A DNA stretch of 64,000 nucleotides from Dactylorhiza incarnata (GCA_033032865.1 JAWHQI010000201.1:3535501-3599500), one strand, 5' to 3'; positions 21,304-33,474 are shown, counted from the first letter of the stretch. Program-made: numbers and translations. The notes: generated from the sequence alone by a model not told the origin.

Positions 21304-24300
21304 TCGGAAAGATAAAACTGCTGAGCCAACTACCGAGAAGAAAAAGGTGAAGGAAACAGTAGAAGTGACCTGGGAATGCGCCGATGTCGAGGACGCCGGC
21401 TACTATGGTGACATCCATCCTTCTACCGAATGCGTTGAAGTCAATGATGTCGGCCCCTTAGGGGACATCTATTGTATCCATGGGGGAGCTGGAGCGGAAT
21501 CATCTCGCAAATCCAGCATTGCGAGAGTTCTAAAGCAGGAAGTGGCAGCCACTACAAGTTCTCCTCCCGAAAGCACTATTGTCACATTTGGTCAGGATGA
21601 CCTTCCCCCCAATGCTAATCCTTTCGATGATGCGGTGGTTATTAAGGCCGTCATCTAAAACTATACAGTCCACAAGATTCTGATTGATACCGGCAGCTCC
21701 GTCAATCTCCTTTTCCGCCTGACTTTCGAGGCCCTGAAGACCGGAAAGCATCTGCTTTCCACCGATGGGACCCTCTACGGTTTTTCTGGGGAGAAGAAGA
21801 AAGTAGAGGGTTCAGTGAAGCTCCTGGTCTCTCTTGGAGGAGTAATAAAGTTGATCAATTTCGTGGTAGTAGATGCCCCGAGCAACTACTGTGCTATCTT
21901 CGGGAGGCCGATTCTCAATGCGTATAGGGCAGTAGTGTCCACCTTTCACCTTGCCCTCAAGTTCGCTGCTGAAGGAAAGCAGTATCGGGTCAGAAGCAAC
22001 CCAAAGGTAGCTCGGGAGTGCTACGTCCGAACTGTCAACATGGTCACCGACGCTCCACTTCCCAAGATTATGGATGAGGTTTTGGAGGTTGCTGAGTCTT
22101 CAGGGGCCGCCGAGGAAAGCGTAGAGCAGACAGGGACTTACCTGGAACCTGCCCAGGAGACCCAAGAGCTTCCTATTGCTGAAGAGGAAGGAAAGAAGTT
22201 GATCATCAACGCCGAGCTATCAGAAGAAGAGAAGGTTCAGCTGATCTCCTGCCTGTTGGAGAATCTAGACATCTTCGCCTGGTCAGCAGAAGATATGCCT
22301 GGTGTAGATCCAGATGTCGCGTGCCATCACCTCAACATTTCTCCTAAATTCAAGCCAATCCAACAGAAGAAGAGGGAGGTAGCAACCAAGCTGGCGGTAC
22401 CCATCAAAGAAGAAGTTGCAAAACTTCTTAAAGCCAATTTCATTTCTGAAATCCAGTATCCCACCTGGATGTCGAATGTAGTGATGGTGAAAAAAATCTG
22501 GGGGAAAATGGCGTATGTGTGTAGATTTCACTAAACTCAATAAAGCATGTCCCAAGGATTGTTATCCCTTGCCTCGGATAGATGTTTTGGTAGATTCCGC
22601 GGTGGGATATAATTTCATGAGTTTCCTAGATGCATTTTCTGGTTACCACCAGATTAAGATGCATAAGCCTGATATCCCGCATACGTCCTTCATTACCAAT
22701 GACGGGTGTTATTGTTATCTCGTCATGCCTTTTGGACTCAAAAACGCGGGTGCGACATATCAAAGGATGATGGACACGGTTTTTGAAAAACAGAAAGGAA
22801 GAAATCTTGAAGTATACGTTGATGATCTCCTTCTAAAAAGTAAAACTTTTTCAATCCACCTGAAAGACCTCGTAGAGACGTTCGCTACTCTACGGAGGTT
22901 CAAATTAAAGCTAAACCCATCAAAATGCATATTCGGGGCAAACAAAGGGAAATTTCTCGGGCATCTTCTCACCCCTGATGGCCTCGCACCAAATCCGGAT
23001 AAAGTAAAAGCCATCCTAGATATGACCCCTCCTCGTAATCAGAAAGAGGTAGAATAACTTGGGGGGAGGCTGGCAGGATTGAGCCGATTCATTTCCAAAT
23101 CAGGAGATAAAAGCGCTCCATTCTTCAAGACACTTAGGGGAGGATCTAAGTTTGAATGGAATGAAGAGTGCGATAATGCTTTCGAACAGTTGAAAAAGCA
23201 GTTAACCTCAACCCCTCTTCTTCAAAGACCTCGTGAAGGGGAAACATTATTCTTGTACTTGGGGTGGGTCCAGATGCCATAAGCTCTGTCCTGGTTCGGG
23301 AGGAGAAGAAGAAGCAATTTCCAATATATTATGTCAGCGATATCCTTAAAGATGCAGAAACTAGATATTCAATTCTAGAAAAATTAGCCTTGGCCTTAGT
23401 GATGTCCTCACGAAGGCTTCGCCCCTATTTTCAGGCTCATCCTATTCAGGTGGTTATGGATCATCCACTAAGAAGTATCCTGGAGAAGCCAGATCATTCA
23501 GGAAGACTGGCCAAATGGGCAATTGAGCTGAGCGAGTTTGAAATACTATACATTCCCAGAACAGCAATTAAGGCACAAGTACTGGCAGACTTCTTGGTAG
23601 ACACGATGGAGTCTAACCCTGAACGGGTGGAAAAATCTCCTTATGCCTGGATCATCTACGTAGATGGAGCTTCAGGGAGAAACTCCGTGGGAACCGGAGT
23701 AGTTCTTCTCAGTCCAAATGGCATCAAACTTGAGCAGGCAATCAAATTCTTTTTCCCAGTAACAAACAACCAGGCTGAATACGAAGCACTCTTGGCCGGC
23801 CTAAGACTCGCAAAAGAGCTTGGGATAGAACATGTTCATGTAAAAACTGATTCTCTTGTAATGGCCTCGCAAGTTCTAGGGAACTACGAAACAAGAGAAC
23901 CAATGCTGAGAAAGTATCTATCGCTAGCTAAGGAGGAGATCGGGAAATTCAAATCCTTCATCATCGAGCACATTCCAAGGAGACAAAATGAAGAGGCAGA
24001 CGAGTTATCAAAGTTTGGTCTTCCATCAGGAGGGGTGACCTCGGAACTTTTCCATCCGGCCACGGAGAAAGAGGAGCTCATGCAGATTGATCAGAATCCC
24101 TCCTGGAAGGATCCTTATGAACTATTTCTGTCAAAAGGAGAGTTCCATCATTCCATTAAAGATCGGAGAAGATTCAAAAGGAAGGCGACATATTATTATC
24201 TAATAGCAGGAGTTCTCTACAGAAAAACTTTGATTTCCCCCTCAGCACGATGTGTTTCAGAAGAAGAGATCCCTATCATACTTCAGGAAGTTCATTCCGG

Positions 24301-25357
24301 GGAATGCGGTAGCCATTCAGGTGCAAAAACTCTAGAGAAGAGAATCCTAAGGCAGGGGTATTTTTGGCCAACCATGAGAAAGGATGCCGAAGCATTTGCC
24401 AAGCGTTGTGTTCAGTGCCAAAAGTTTGCTCCTCTTCAGCATCTGCCCGCTCAGTCGCTTAGGTCAATAACTGCACCCTGGCCCTTCGCGGTTTGGGGGA
24501 TGGATCTCATCGGACCCTTTCCAATGGCTAGCGGTCAGCGCCGCTTTATCATAGTGATGATTGACTACTTCAGTAAGTGGATCGAGGCTAAGGCACTGGC
24601 AAGAACTACTACCCAAATTATCTGAAACTTCATCTGGGGAGAAATAGTCTGCCGACACGGAATTCGGCTGGCAATTGTCACTGATAATGGTCCACAATTC
24701 AATAATCCCGAGATGATAAAATTTTGCGATCAGGTTGGAATTGACCTGCGGTTTTCCTCAGTACATCATCCAAGGACCAATGGTCAGGTAGAAGCAGCCA
24801 ACAGACGAATCCAGCAGCTCCTGATGAAAAGAGTTTGGAATCAGAAAGGAAACTGGGCAGATCAACTTCCCTCCATCCTTTGGACTCTTCATACTACTCC
24901 ATCTTCAGCTACAGGGGAGACACCATTCAAACTGTCTCATGGCTCGGAGGCTGTTGTTCCTGTGGAGTTTGAGGTGGTCACTCCAAGAGTTGTGTACGGA
25001 AAAGAAGGAGGAGAAGCGTGGGTAGAATACAATGACGAGGCTATCAAGTATAGTCTGGATCTAATTGAAGAACTTCAGGATGAGGCAACAATCAGGCAAG
25101 AAGAAGTTAAAAGGAGGATGGCAAAGTACTTTGACAAAAATGTCAGGGTAAAGCATTTTGCGGTCGGCGACGTCGCACTAAAAAAGGTTGATGCAGCAGC
25201 CCGAACAGGTAATGTCAGGAAGCTATATCCTAATTGGGCTGGACCTTTCATCGTCAAGGAGGTACTAAAAAGTGGGGCTTATCGCCTCCAAACAAGTGAA
25301 GGAGAAGACATCCCGCGCACCTGGAGTGGCGACGATCTCAAACGGTTCTATCCTTAA
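21304..25357 (+). pseudogene. pol: Gag end-pol of element C (Tat lineage), degenerate
   Basis: Domains in order: gag C-terminal remnant; protease with ILIDTGSSVNLL near 21686; RT (about 22260-23060) with VVMVKK, FSGYHQI, FGLKNAGATYQ and catalytic YVDD at 22815-22826; first RNase H (about 23110-23600); second RNase H (about 23640-23900) with YVDGASG and NNQAEYEALLAGL; integrase zinc domain (HSGECGSHS...CVQCQ, 24290-24430); catalytic core with MDLIGPF, VTDNGPQF and NGQVEAANRR; and a C-terminal region ending at TAA 25357. In-frame stops lie at 21656, 23055 and 24623. Frameshifts lie near 22495 and 23265. The double RNase H is diagnostic of Tat elements. Confidence 0.92.
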
Positions 25358-25478
25358 AATGTCTTCTTTACTTTCCTGCAGTTTTTAAGATATTTTAATA
25401 AGAAGCACCATACTGACACTTCTCCATGTCTGATGTTTCCTTTCTGCATTTTCTCATATATCAAACTCACTGAACCAC
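25358..25478 (+). other. Start of element C 3' region
   Basis: 121 bases of non-coding sequence between integrase and solo LTR D, ending with the TSD ACCAC (25474-25478). Confidence 0.7.
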
Positions 25479-27279
25479 TGTAACGCCCCTGAGTTTCGTT
25501 AATTATATTACGTGCCCGCTGTGACGTAATTTTGGCTTAATGGCGTTACGTGAGCTCGTCTAGTAGTGTGTTGAGCCTTAGCTTAGTTAAAGTATGTCTT
25601 GTAGATCGAGTGTGCGAGATTTCGCATCGTTTCGAGTTAAAGTAAAGATTTTGGGTGGATTTCAAGATTTTAGCTTCGGGAGGCTTTAGCCCGAGTAGGG
25701 CCCGTCGGAATTGAATTCTGACTTCGCCGTTGGATTCGCAGCGCCGTGTTTTAGTTAAGGTGTGAATTTCGTAGAAATCCGAGGTAATCTGGTCGCCCTC
25801 GCAGTTTAAGTAAATTGGGGAATTAATTAATTAATTAATTAATTAAATCAGGTCTTATATAAAGCCTAAAATCCCTTTCCCCTATTCATCTTCTTCCTCC
25901 CTCGATCAAATCAGCCGCCGAGCGAAAGGGCGAGTGCGGAGCTTCGAGGAGCGTTCGATCGGCGATTTCTAGGGCTGTAGTAGTCGGAATCGCGTTTGGA
26001 GAGAAGATTTGGAAAGCTCTCGGCGAGATCTTCGTTCTAGCGGTAAGCTTTTCCCGTTTTATGGAATTTTTGGAGTTAGGATAGTGACCTAACCCCTTCT
26101 TCGACCCGAAAAGTTTCAGGAATCTGTGCTCGTGTGTTTCCCTAGCCGATCAATAGCTTTCGGAGCGGAGATCTTCGAGTTTATAAGGTTTAAGGCAAGT
26201 GGCTTCCTCCTCCTCTTTGTTTGGTTAAGTCGTGGTTTGTCTTTCTCCCGATAGATGCTTGATGAACTGTGGGCTCGTGTTTCGAGCGTCTTGTGTGATA
26301 GTTAGAAACCCTAAATTTTCTTCCCCGCGTAGTGTCAGGGCATTTCTCCCGGACGACACCGTCGTTCCCTGAATTTTAGCCGCTGATTGGTCCTTCTCGA
26401 GAAGTCTTTAGGAGTCTCGAGAAGTTGTTCCTCTTTTGATATTTAGTGCACTTGGTGCTTGTTGGTTCTTTGTTCAGAGCTCTCTTCCGGTAAATATGGC
26501 TTGGGTTGGTACCCCTTATGCCTTGCTTGTTTTTCTGTTAGTTTTCTGCCGCTTGTAATTCCTTGCTGAGGCGTTCTTTGTTTTATTGAATGCCTCGGGT
26601 TCAGAGCCGTAACGGCTAGTGGTGTAGCCTAAAGTTCAGAGTTTTAGTAGTTGTTCACCCCGCTGCTGCGAGGTAGTTGTTTTTAGTTACTTCTTGTGCT
26701 CAGACATACTAGTTGGTGCCAATGGGTTAGTGTCATGTTGTTGACGCCCATTATGCCCCTTTTTATACTTTATAGTTTATTTGCCAGATTATGCCACTAT
26801 TTTTAGATCTTGTGTACCTTACCCTCTGGGAATGATTTATGTTAGGTGCACTGTAGTTATAAAATGGTTTTTCTTCATCCTCATTGCATTCTTTCTAACT
26901 AAAACCCTTAACTTTAAAGTCGCCTAAAGGTATTTTCTACTCTTACAGTACGCCTAGTTATGTGCATATCACTTACGTCATGCTCCGTCGTTTGCATACA
27001 TGTAGGACTTTAAGTAAACCAAATCAAGTATTTTCCGCTGCAATTATATATACTTTCTCGGTGGACTAGTTGATCCACGAACTGAGAGACACAGTTCTTA
27101 TCTCAAAACCCCTAATAAATGATTTCAAATGATGACTTATCATATAATCATGTTTGTTTAGTTAAGTAATAAGTTCCCGCCTGAGCGTCTACAGTTGTCT
27201 CCTGTATGACGTGGCATCATGACGTGTATTTTCTCTTACTCTGATATTCTTAAATTCGGAGAAAATGCGGGTTGTGACA
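25479..27279 (+). mobile_element. Solo LTR D
   Basis: 1801 bp beginning TGTAACGCCCC and ending GGTTGTGACA, flanked by ACCAC at 25474-25478 and 27280-27284. No internal region is present, so it is a solo LTR left by recombination between two LTRs. A TATATAAA box at 25856 follows a TTAATTAA run (25822-25848). The start resembles LTRs of Ty3 chromoviruses, but the family is not settled. Confidence 0.88.
25856..25863 (+). promoter_or_regulatory. TATA box of solo LTR D
   Basis: TATATAAA about 380 bp into the LTR, followed by a pyrimidine-rich leader. It sets plus orientation. Confidence 0.65.
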
Positions 27280-27519
27280 ACCACGGAGACATCGCGAAGT
27301 TCTGCTCGAACCCCCTCGGATTGTAGTCATTAGCGTAAAACCATGAAGATCATGTGTAGCGGGGAGTTTTCGCACACGTGTAGTGGTAGCTTGCCAATTC
27401 CCGTGCGGCGGTCTTCAGAACCTTGGATCCCGGCTGATATCCAACACACCCCTGCATCAAGGGAGGTCTAGGTGAATGTTGGCTCTATCATGCCCCGAGA
27501 GGGATATAATTACAGCTTT

Positions 27520-27918
27520 GATGATCCTTCTGAGGAAAGCAATGTCGGTATAGCCCCCGCGGCATAACCACACCTGCCCAACTGATCATCTTAGTCTGTG
27601 ACTATCGAATACTCCAAGGTACTCTCAAGCGATGCCTAAGCGGGACCCACAACTGAGTTGATCTCTCTGAGGAAAGCAATGTTCGCCGCCTAGGCCCACC
27701 TGCCCAATTGATCAACTCGGCTTGTAGCCCTAGGCAAGAGAGCAGTCGAGTCGCTTACAGCCCTTATGACCACTTGAGGAAAGCAATGTTTGCCGCCTAG
27801 GCCCACCTGCCCACTTGGTCATCTGGGTCTGTACTTGTTTCTCTTTATTTCTACAGCCCTTATGACCACTTGAGGAAAGCAATGTTCACCGCCTAGGCCC
27901 ACCTGCCCACTTGGTCAT
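27520..27918. repeat. Four repeats with complementary, varying arms
   Basis: Each unit has a conserved inside (gaggaaagcaatg... and ...cacctgccca) and terminal arms that differ but pair: GATGATC/GATCATC (27520, 27584), GAGTTGATC/GATCAACTC (27655, 27710), ATGACCA/TGGTCAT (27766, 27816) and again (27862, 27912). The centre also holds a palindrome: CCGCGG in unit 1, GCCTAGGC in the others. Confidence 0.88.
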
Positions 27919-28080
27919 CTGAGTCTGTAATCATCTTTATTGCATTACAAGGAATTATCTCATCCCATATGGTCATTATAGACCATTTGGAGGAAAAAGC
28001 AGGATTTCTATGTGCAGCATAAACCGGACGACTTAATACTCAAACCGGGCGGTTTGAAACAAGCAGGTACCAGGGCTTTC

Positions 28081-28170
28081 AGGCGGTCTGGTTATTAAAC
28101 CTGGCGGTCTGGTTATTAACCTGGCGGTCTGGTTATTAACCTGGCGGCCTGGTTATTAAACCAGGCGATC
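28081..28170. repeat. 20-21 bp tandem repeat, four units
   Basis: The unit ctggcggtctggttattaac is repeated four times with minor changes. Confidence 0.9.
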
Positions 28171-29107
28171 TAAAATCAGCAGGTTCCAAAGATGTCATGC
28201 GGTTCGGTTTTTAGATCGGACGGTTTGAAATAAACAGGATATCATTAAGGTGTCAAGGTAAATATCAGGGAAGCAAGCATAATCAGGACCGGCCGACCTT
28301 ATTATCCGGATTATGAATTTATCATCCTTATGGGTTTCCATTCAATCCGATCAGATAATCACAGGATCTTTTCAATCAGGCGGTTATGATTCTCGTTGCA
28401 AGTATTAAACCTGCTAATCGCACGAATTCTATATACAGCTCGTGCGGCTTGTCAGTCAATGTTATATATAGCTGTCATATAGATTGTTCGGATTAAATGT
28501 TAATCGCACGGTCTATCAACTGATCTTCTTGAGACTGGATATTCTATTTACGGTCGCACGGCTTGATTATTTCAAATTCCGGATCGGTTATCTGATTGCA
28601 TTCACGGAGGTGGGATTTACAGCGATGTTAGCTGCAAGTCGCCTGAGTTAAAACGCTGACCGCTCGGTCTGAAAATTGTTCTCATGACTTCTCCTTCTTT
28701 ATCCTGGAAAGCAAGTATGCCGGGTCTAGTAGTAACCGCGCGGCTCAATTGTGTCCGGTTTCCGGGATGTTGTAATACATTTGTAATAAGTTAGCACCTT
28801 CTCAGAATAAATCAAACAAATTAGATTCAGATTAAAAGAAGCAAGCTATGCGAGTGGGTTTTTTATAGATACTTTGCCAGAATCTTATGAAAATCACTAT
28901 CCTAACCGGATCAGTTAACATTAAGTCGCATGACTTGTTTAGATTTAACACAAAGAAATCGCAAACAATCACATGTAAGTCGCAGAAGGTAGACGGATAG
29001 ACAGGTAAAAACTTTTCATTTCATGATCAAAACATTTACATTATATTTTAAGCTGTCCGGCTAACAACATCAAGCCGACGGCTATTCAAAATAAAAACGA
29101 AATACGG

Positions 29108-30917
29108 CTACTGATTGTGCGACTTGAGTTTCTTAGACGCAGGAGCACTTGAATGTTCGCTGCCATCAATCGAAACGTCAGGAGAATAACCCTCGCTACC
29201 CGACGAGGATGAGCTGCTCAATTCGCCCGATTTGCGACCAGCATCTTCTTCAGAATCGCTGGATTCGGACTCCGAGCCACTCTCACCACTCTTAGCTGCT
29301 CCGGGTTCTTCGGCCTCATCATCTCCATCATCGCTCTCCTCCGAACTAGATCCGTCGGCTTTATTCTTTCCTTTGGCTTTCCGCCTGATCTTTTCTAACT
29401 TCTTTTGCAAGATCGGATAAGCGTCCGAGAAGGTGAAATGCTCGAAACCAGGCGCGAACCCGTTGAGCTCCCGCAAGCGGTTAAAAGCATTATCAATTCC
29501 CTCGGCGACATGAGGGAAGAGTTCCTGCTGATAGACCGGGTCGGTCTCATCATACTTAGCCTGCAAAAGAAAAGAGTAAGATAAAACCGTGCGGTCTGAG
29601 AACATTGGTGTTGAGGCTGGCCAGGTGATGACTTACCGACTCGGCTTCCTTTAGCCGCGCATTTTCTTTCTTCAGTTCGGCAATTTCCTTCTCTTGGAGA
29701 GCGTTTTCTTTAATCAACCTCTTGAAGGTCATTCCCATGAAGGCGTTGGTGATGAGGCTCTCGGCACCAACCCGCGCGGCCTCTCTGGCGAGCTCTTCCA
29801 CAAGAATTTTCCTCAACCTCCTGAAGTTCCGTCGGCCGAACATAGCGATGCTAGCGGCCTCAGCATGCCGGCCCGACTTCTCGTTCGCCCAGTGGGGAAG
29901 CGCAGTAGAGACCTGGACACTATCACTGTCCGGATGCCAGGTCAAGACCGGGCGGCTTTTTAGATCCTTCACCTTACTGAAGGAGCGAAGGGCGACGAAG
30001 TCGCCTGAGGAACCCAAATCCTCCCCATCGAACGACAGCGGCTTGTTCCTAGCTTGCCTCTTTCTCTTCTCCGTCTGAGTCAAGACTAAACCGGCCGGGC
30101 TTATCGGCGTGTTTGCAGGAACAACGGCTTGGGCTACAAAAGGAGAAGGGTCAGCACAAGAGATCGAGCGGTTAACATTGAAGTCGGAAGCAAAGGGAAG
30201 CTTACTATCTTCAAGCCGAACGTTCTCTAGCTCGGCAAGTAGAGGGATATAGTAACTTATGTTAAGCCGCTCATCCTTGAGAAGCTTGCAGATTCCCTTC
30301 TCCACTTCGCTTATTGGGACCGATTGAAAGGCCTCCTCAGGCCGCACTTGCGGATTCGGGTTCAACAGGCCAAGTCGGCCTTCGAAGATCAAGTACCTCT
30401 CCGGCCAGGCCGTGACTTTGTTCGCCAGATTGACCATCTTCAACCCGCGGCAGCCAAAGTAGAGGTGGCCTTTGAAGACATCCGATTCAGAGTCCGGGAT
30501 GGCCCGCACCGAGAATATCTTTCTGAAGAGGTCCATAGAGAAGCGGACTCTCTCAGATCGCAGGTAGGAGATGAATCTACATATCCCGGCCATCGAGTTA
30601 GGAGAAATATGGCCGGGAACAACTCCATAATGGTCAAAGACCATGGAGAGCTCAACCGAAATTGGGAATTTAAATCTGCAATCGAAATGGTCGATTGGGA
30701 TCGCGATTTGGTTTGGGCCAGACGAATTCATCCGCTCATCACGGAGCGGAAGCCGCGCTAGCAGCGGACTATCAGTCATGTGCTTCTCGACAAATTCGTC
30801 CAGCTCGGCCTTTGTCAAACGACACTCCTCGAGGTCTGCAGAATGAAAAGCCACAGCGGCTTCGGAGCGGGTAGCAGAAGTCTTGGCAGGTCGCTTCGGC
30901 TGGCGCTTTACTCCCAT
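29108..30917 (-). CDS. Antisense gene 2 of element C, gypsy-type PF04195-like protein, two exons
   Basis: Exon 1 (30917-29637, 427 codons) and exon 2 (29560-29108) join in phase 0 across a 76-bp intron with GTAAGT donor and TTTTGCAG acceptor, giving 577 residues without a stop. The N-terminal half resembles the plant 'putative gypsy-type transposon' domain (Pfam PF04195): a conserved block around residues 75-200 including YLRSERVRFS and YFGCRG. Then come a basic stretch, a coiled-coil-like segment before the intron and a Ser/Glu/Asp-rich tail ending in KKLKSHNQ. A TTATAAG box lies about 40 bp upstream of ATG at 30963-30957. Antisense genes in this position are known in Tat-lineage elements. 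Function is unknown. The open frame contrasts with the broken pol of the same element. Confidence 0.78.
29561..29636 (-). other. Predicted intron of antisense gene 2
   Basis: The minus strand starts GTAAGTCATC and ends CTCTTTTCTTTTGCAG. It is 76 bp with a pyrimidine-rich 3' end. Removing it joins two open frames in phase 0. Confidence 0.8.
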
Positions 30918-30956
30918 CTTGAAATTTTGGTAAAAGGAATTTCGGGAGGGCGCTAC

Positions 30957-30963
30957 TTATAAG
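30957..30963 (-). promoter_or_regulatory. Candidate TATA box of antisense gene 2
   Basis: TTATAAG on the minus strand, about 40 bp before the ATG. That would leave only a very short leader, so the assignment is tentative. Confidence 0.45.
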
Positions 30964-31278
30964 AACGGCTGATCTGCATTTAGTAAAGGTCAAATCACGG
31001 CTAGACCGATCAACCCGTACGGGTACATCATCACAAAAGCCAACCACAGACTGTATAATTCAAACAAGCGAATTAAAGAATCACGAAAACAAGCAGATTG
31101 GTTTATGTAAAATAACCCACAGGCATCAATCAACACAGCAAGAAGGCAAAAAAGTAAATTCGAATATTTAAGCCGCACGGCCTGGATGGCGGATCGAATA
31201 TTATAGAGTCAGATTCAAGCAATTGTCCAAGGGACCGAATAGAAATATTATTACAAGTTCATATATTAGAGCCACTCG
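30964..31278. other. Spacer between the antisense genes
   Basis: About 315 bp of AT-rich sequence with a GCCGCACGGC palindrome near 31172. It separates the end of antisense gene 1 from the promoter region of antisense gene 2. No frame was recognised. Confidence 0.6.
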
Positions 31279-33384
31279 TTACGGACGGGTATCGCTCGGT
31301 TCATCCTCCCTGTGAAGCCGCGCGACATGATCGCCAATTTGAAGTACAGTTCCCTGCATTTGGTTCATATTATGATTAAGGCGGTTGATCATGCTATGAA
31401 TCCACGCGGCATCTCTCTCTACTCGCGTCGCGGGGATCACACGAGTAGGCAAGGTCGCTGCGGACTCATGAACACTAACAACTGGGTGGCTCATCCCTGC
31501 GTCCGGGCGGCTTGACCCTCGCCGTCCTTCGTCAACCACGTTAATAGGGCGCCGACTTCCGCCGGCTTCCTTTGCCAAATGAAGGTATCTGTCCCTATAA
31601 TAGGCACAGTCCTCTTCGAGCTTGCGGACTTCCTTCTTTCCATGATCAATCCGGACGGTCAGCGCAGCCACCTGGTCTTGCTGCGCCTTTTCTTTCTCTC
31701 GGCGCTCTCTCCGCTCGGCCTCCAGCGCTGCTTGGCTTTCCTTCCGTTCGGTTTCCAATTCAACCCGAAGAGCAGCTTTCTCATCTTGGGCGGCCTTCTC
31801 TCTCTCCTCCACAGCCCTCAACTGCTTAGCAAGGGTTTCTAGATTCTTTTGAAGCCGGGACATCTCGTCCTCCATCCGAGTATCCGGCAGAGAAGAACGC
31901 AGCAGGGGTGGATCAAGAGGGGGAAGATAGGTCACCAGTTCGCCCGGCTTCGGAATAGAGTCACGGTCATCTGCAATAAGAGAAAATAGTCAAGGAGTGT
32001 TCAAAAGGAAACCGCTTTCATCGAATTTTACTCACTTACAAGCCGCGGCAGTTTGAATTGAATTCGGGCGGACGGGTCGCCTTGTTAGCTCGGTATCGAA
32101 CCTTTGGCGTTGTTCTCTCCACGATCTCTCACTTTGCCTCCGCTTAGCAGCAGAAAATTGAGCAGCGGAGGGAAAGAAGCTGGGTGACGGGTTCAACAAC
32201 GAAGCGCGCAACTTGTTTCGAGGCCGCGGCCTGAAAAAATGAACAGGGTGGTAATCCGCTTCCTCTTTACCTTGCAGCAAAAGATTGGGTTGCGGCGGGG
32301 GCGGCCTGGCAAGTTGATCTCTTACTCGCTCTGCCTTCACCTGCATAAACCGCAGACCGGCCGTCACGGTATCTTCAGGTACCGGTATGGTTCTTTCAGT
32401 CGCGACCTCAGGAAGGATGGCCTCCTTAAGGCTGGTCGCATCCTCAGACAGGGCGAATCCTTTCTCTCCTGGCAGGTTGGCAACCTGCAGTTCGGAAGAA
32501 ATTCTCAGCTGATCATCTTGCTTCTGAAGAGAATCAAAATCCTTGAGGAGGTCACTTACGGAATTGCTATGAGCATCGACTAGAACCTGGTCGTTCGGCT
32601 GGGGGGAAGGAGTAATCAAGCCCTCCGAGACTTCATTCTCGCGCGACTTGCCTTGCAGGCTGCCCGCTCTCGGTTTCCCGGACGCTGCCTTGTTCTTGGC
32701 CTTTAGCTTCTTCATCTTCTTGAGAAGCCTGTCCGCTGTGGACTCCTCCTTCTTTCTCTTCTTCGACTTCAGGGCGGTTGGTTTTTCCGGACTGTCCTCA
32801 ACGTTAATTACTGGAGCTTCCTGATCGGTCGGCTTGGGGGAGTCAACTGCCTCTCCCCCTTCATCCCTTATGTTCAGATGAAAAACCCCGGACGGAGTAA
32901 CTTCCATCTTGAAAGACTCATCCCCATCACCTTTCTGAGAAGCAGTCTCCAAGTCTGTCTTACCCGGCGGGGAAGGCGGGCTGTTTCCTTTGTCAGAGAA
33001 GGTTGGGGGATCAGCTGGAGGTGGGTTCAGACAGCTCGCCTCATTTTTAGTCGACAGGATGGCTGATTGCTCAGGAAGCAGTTCGGTCGGCTTACTCGCC
33101 TCCTGTCCAGACGACAGACCGACTGTCAACCCTGCAGGCGGGTCGGTCGGTTTACTTGTAAAAGCAATTGTTACGGTCTTATCAGGCCGCGTCGCCTTTT
33201 TCTTCTTCTTCTCTTTCGAGCGGTCTCTCTCGCGGTTCTTTCCGGGCTTCTCAAGAACTTCGAGCGCGGCCATCAAGTCCACCATCTTTTTCGGGCTGTT
33301 CAACCCGAAAGTCCTAACCGCAATAGGCGAGTAGTGACTCGTTGTAACAATGGAGTTATGCCAGAATCGAAGCTTCTGGAACAT
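31279..33384 (-). CDS. Antisense gene 1 of element C, Lys-rich coiled-coil protein, two exons
   Basis: Exon 1 (33384-32040) and exon 2 (31970-31279) join in phase 1 across a 69-bp intron with GTAAGTGAGT donor and CTTATTGCAG acceptor, giving up to 678 residues with no stop. The first Met overlaps a TTATAAATG sequence that looks like a TATA box, so a start at the MVDLM codon (33285, residue 34) is equally plausible and would give 645 residues. The protein has KEKKKKK and KSKKRKKEE nuclear-localisation-like clusters, a proline-rich low-complexity middle, and in exon 2 a long heptad-type coiled coil rich in Glu, Arg and Lys. No catalytic domain was recognised. It lies head-to-tail with antisense gene 2. 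Confidence 0.7.
31971..32039 (-). other. Predicted intron of antisense gene 1
   Basis: 69 bp; the minus strand starts GTAAGTGAGT and ends TTTTCTCTTATTGCAG. Splicing removes an in-frame TGA just after the donor and keeps the frame. Confidence 0.78.
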
Positions 33385-33451
33385 TTATAACCAACGGGCT
33401 GAAGTCGGCGCGGTCTCCGGCTAGCACTGATATTTTCGAAATCTTCACGGA

Positions 33452-33474
33452 AATTTAAAAATATGTGGGGATTA
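33452..33474 (+). other. Polypurine tract region of element C
   Basis: A purine-rich stretch with ATATGTGGGGATTA directly before the 3' LTR. It is weaker than the tracts of the other elements. Confidence 0.5.

Larger units (their letters stand above)
27285..29107 (+). other. Element C 3' non-coding region
   Basis: No sense reading frame. It holds four hairpin-like repeats (27520-27918), a 20-21 bp array (28081-28170), and many CCGNNCGG palindromes from about 28030 onward. The convergent antisense gene ends at 29108. Confidence 0.8.

Noticed and set aside
27520..27918. CRISPR-like array
   Set aside because: Only four units with unequal spacing and paired arms, in a plant retrotransposon. It does not have the regular repeat-spacer plan.
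30324..30761. 145-codon plus-strand frame
   Set aside because: Shadow of antisense gene 2, which has splice signals and a recognisable domain on the other strand.
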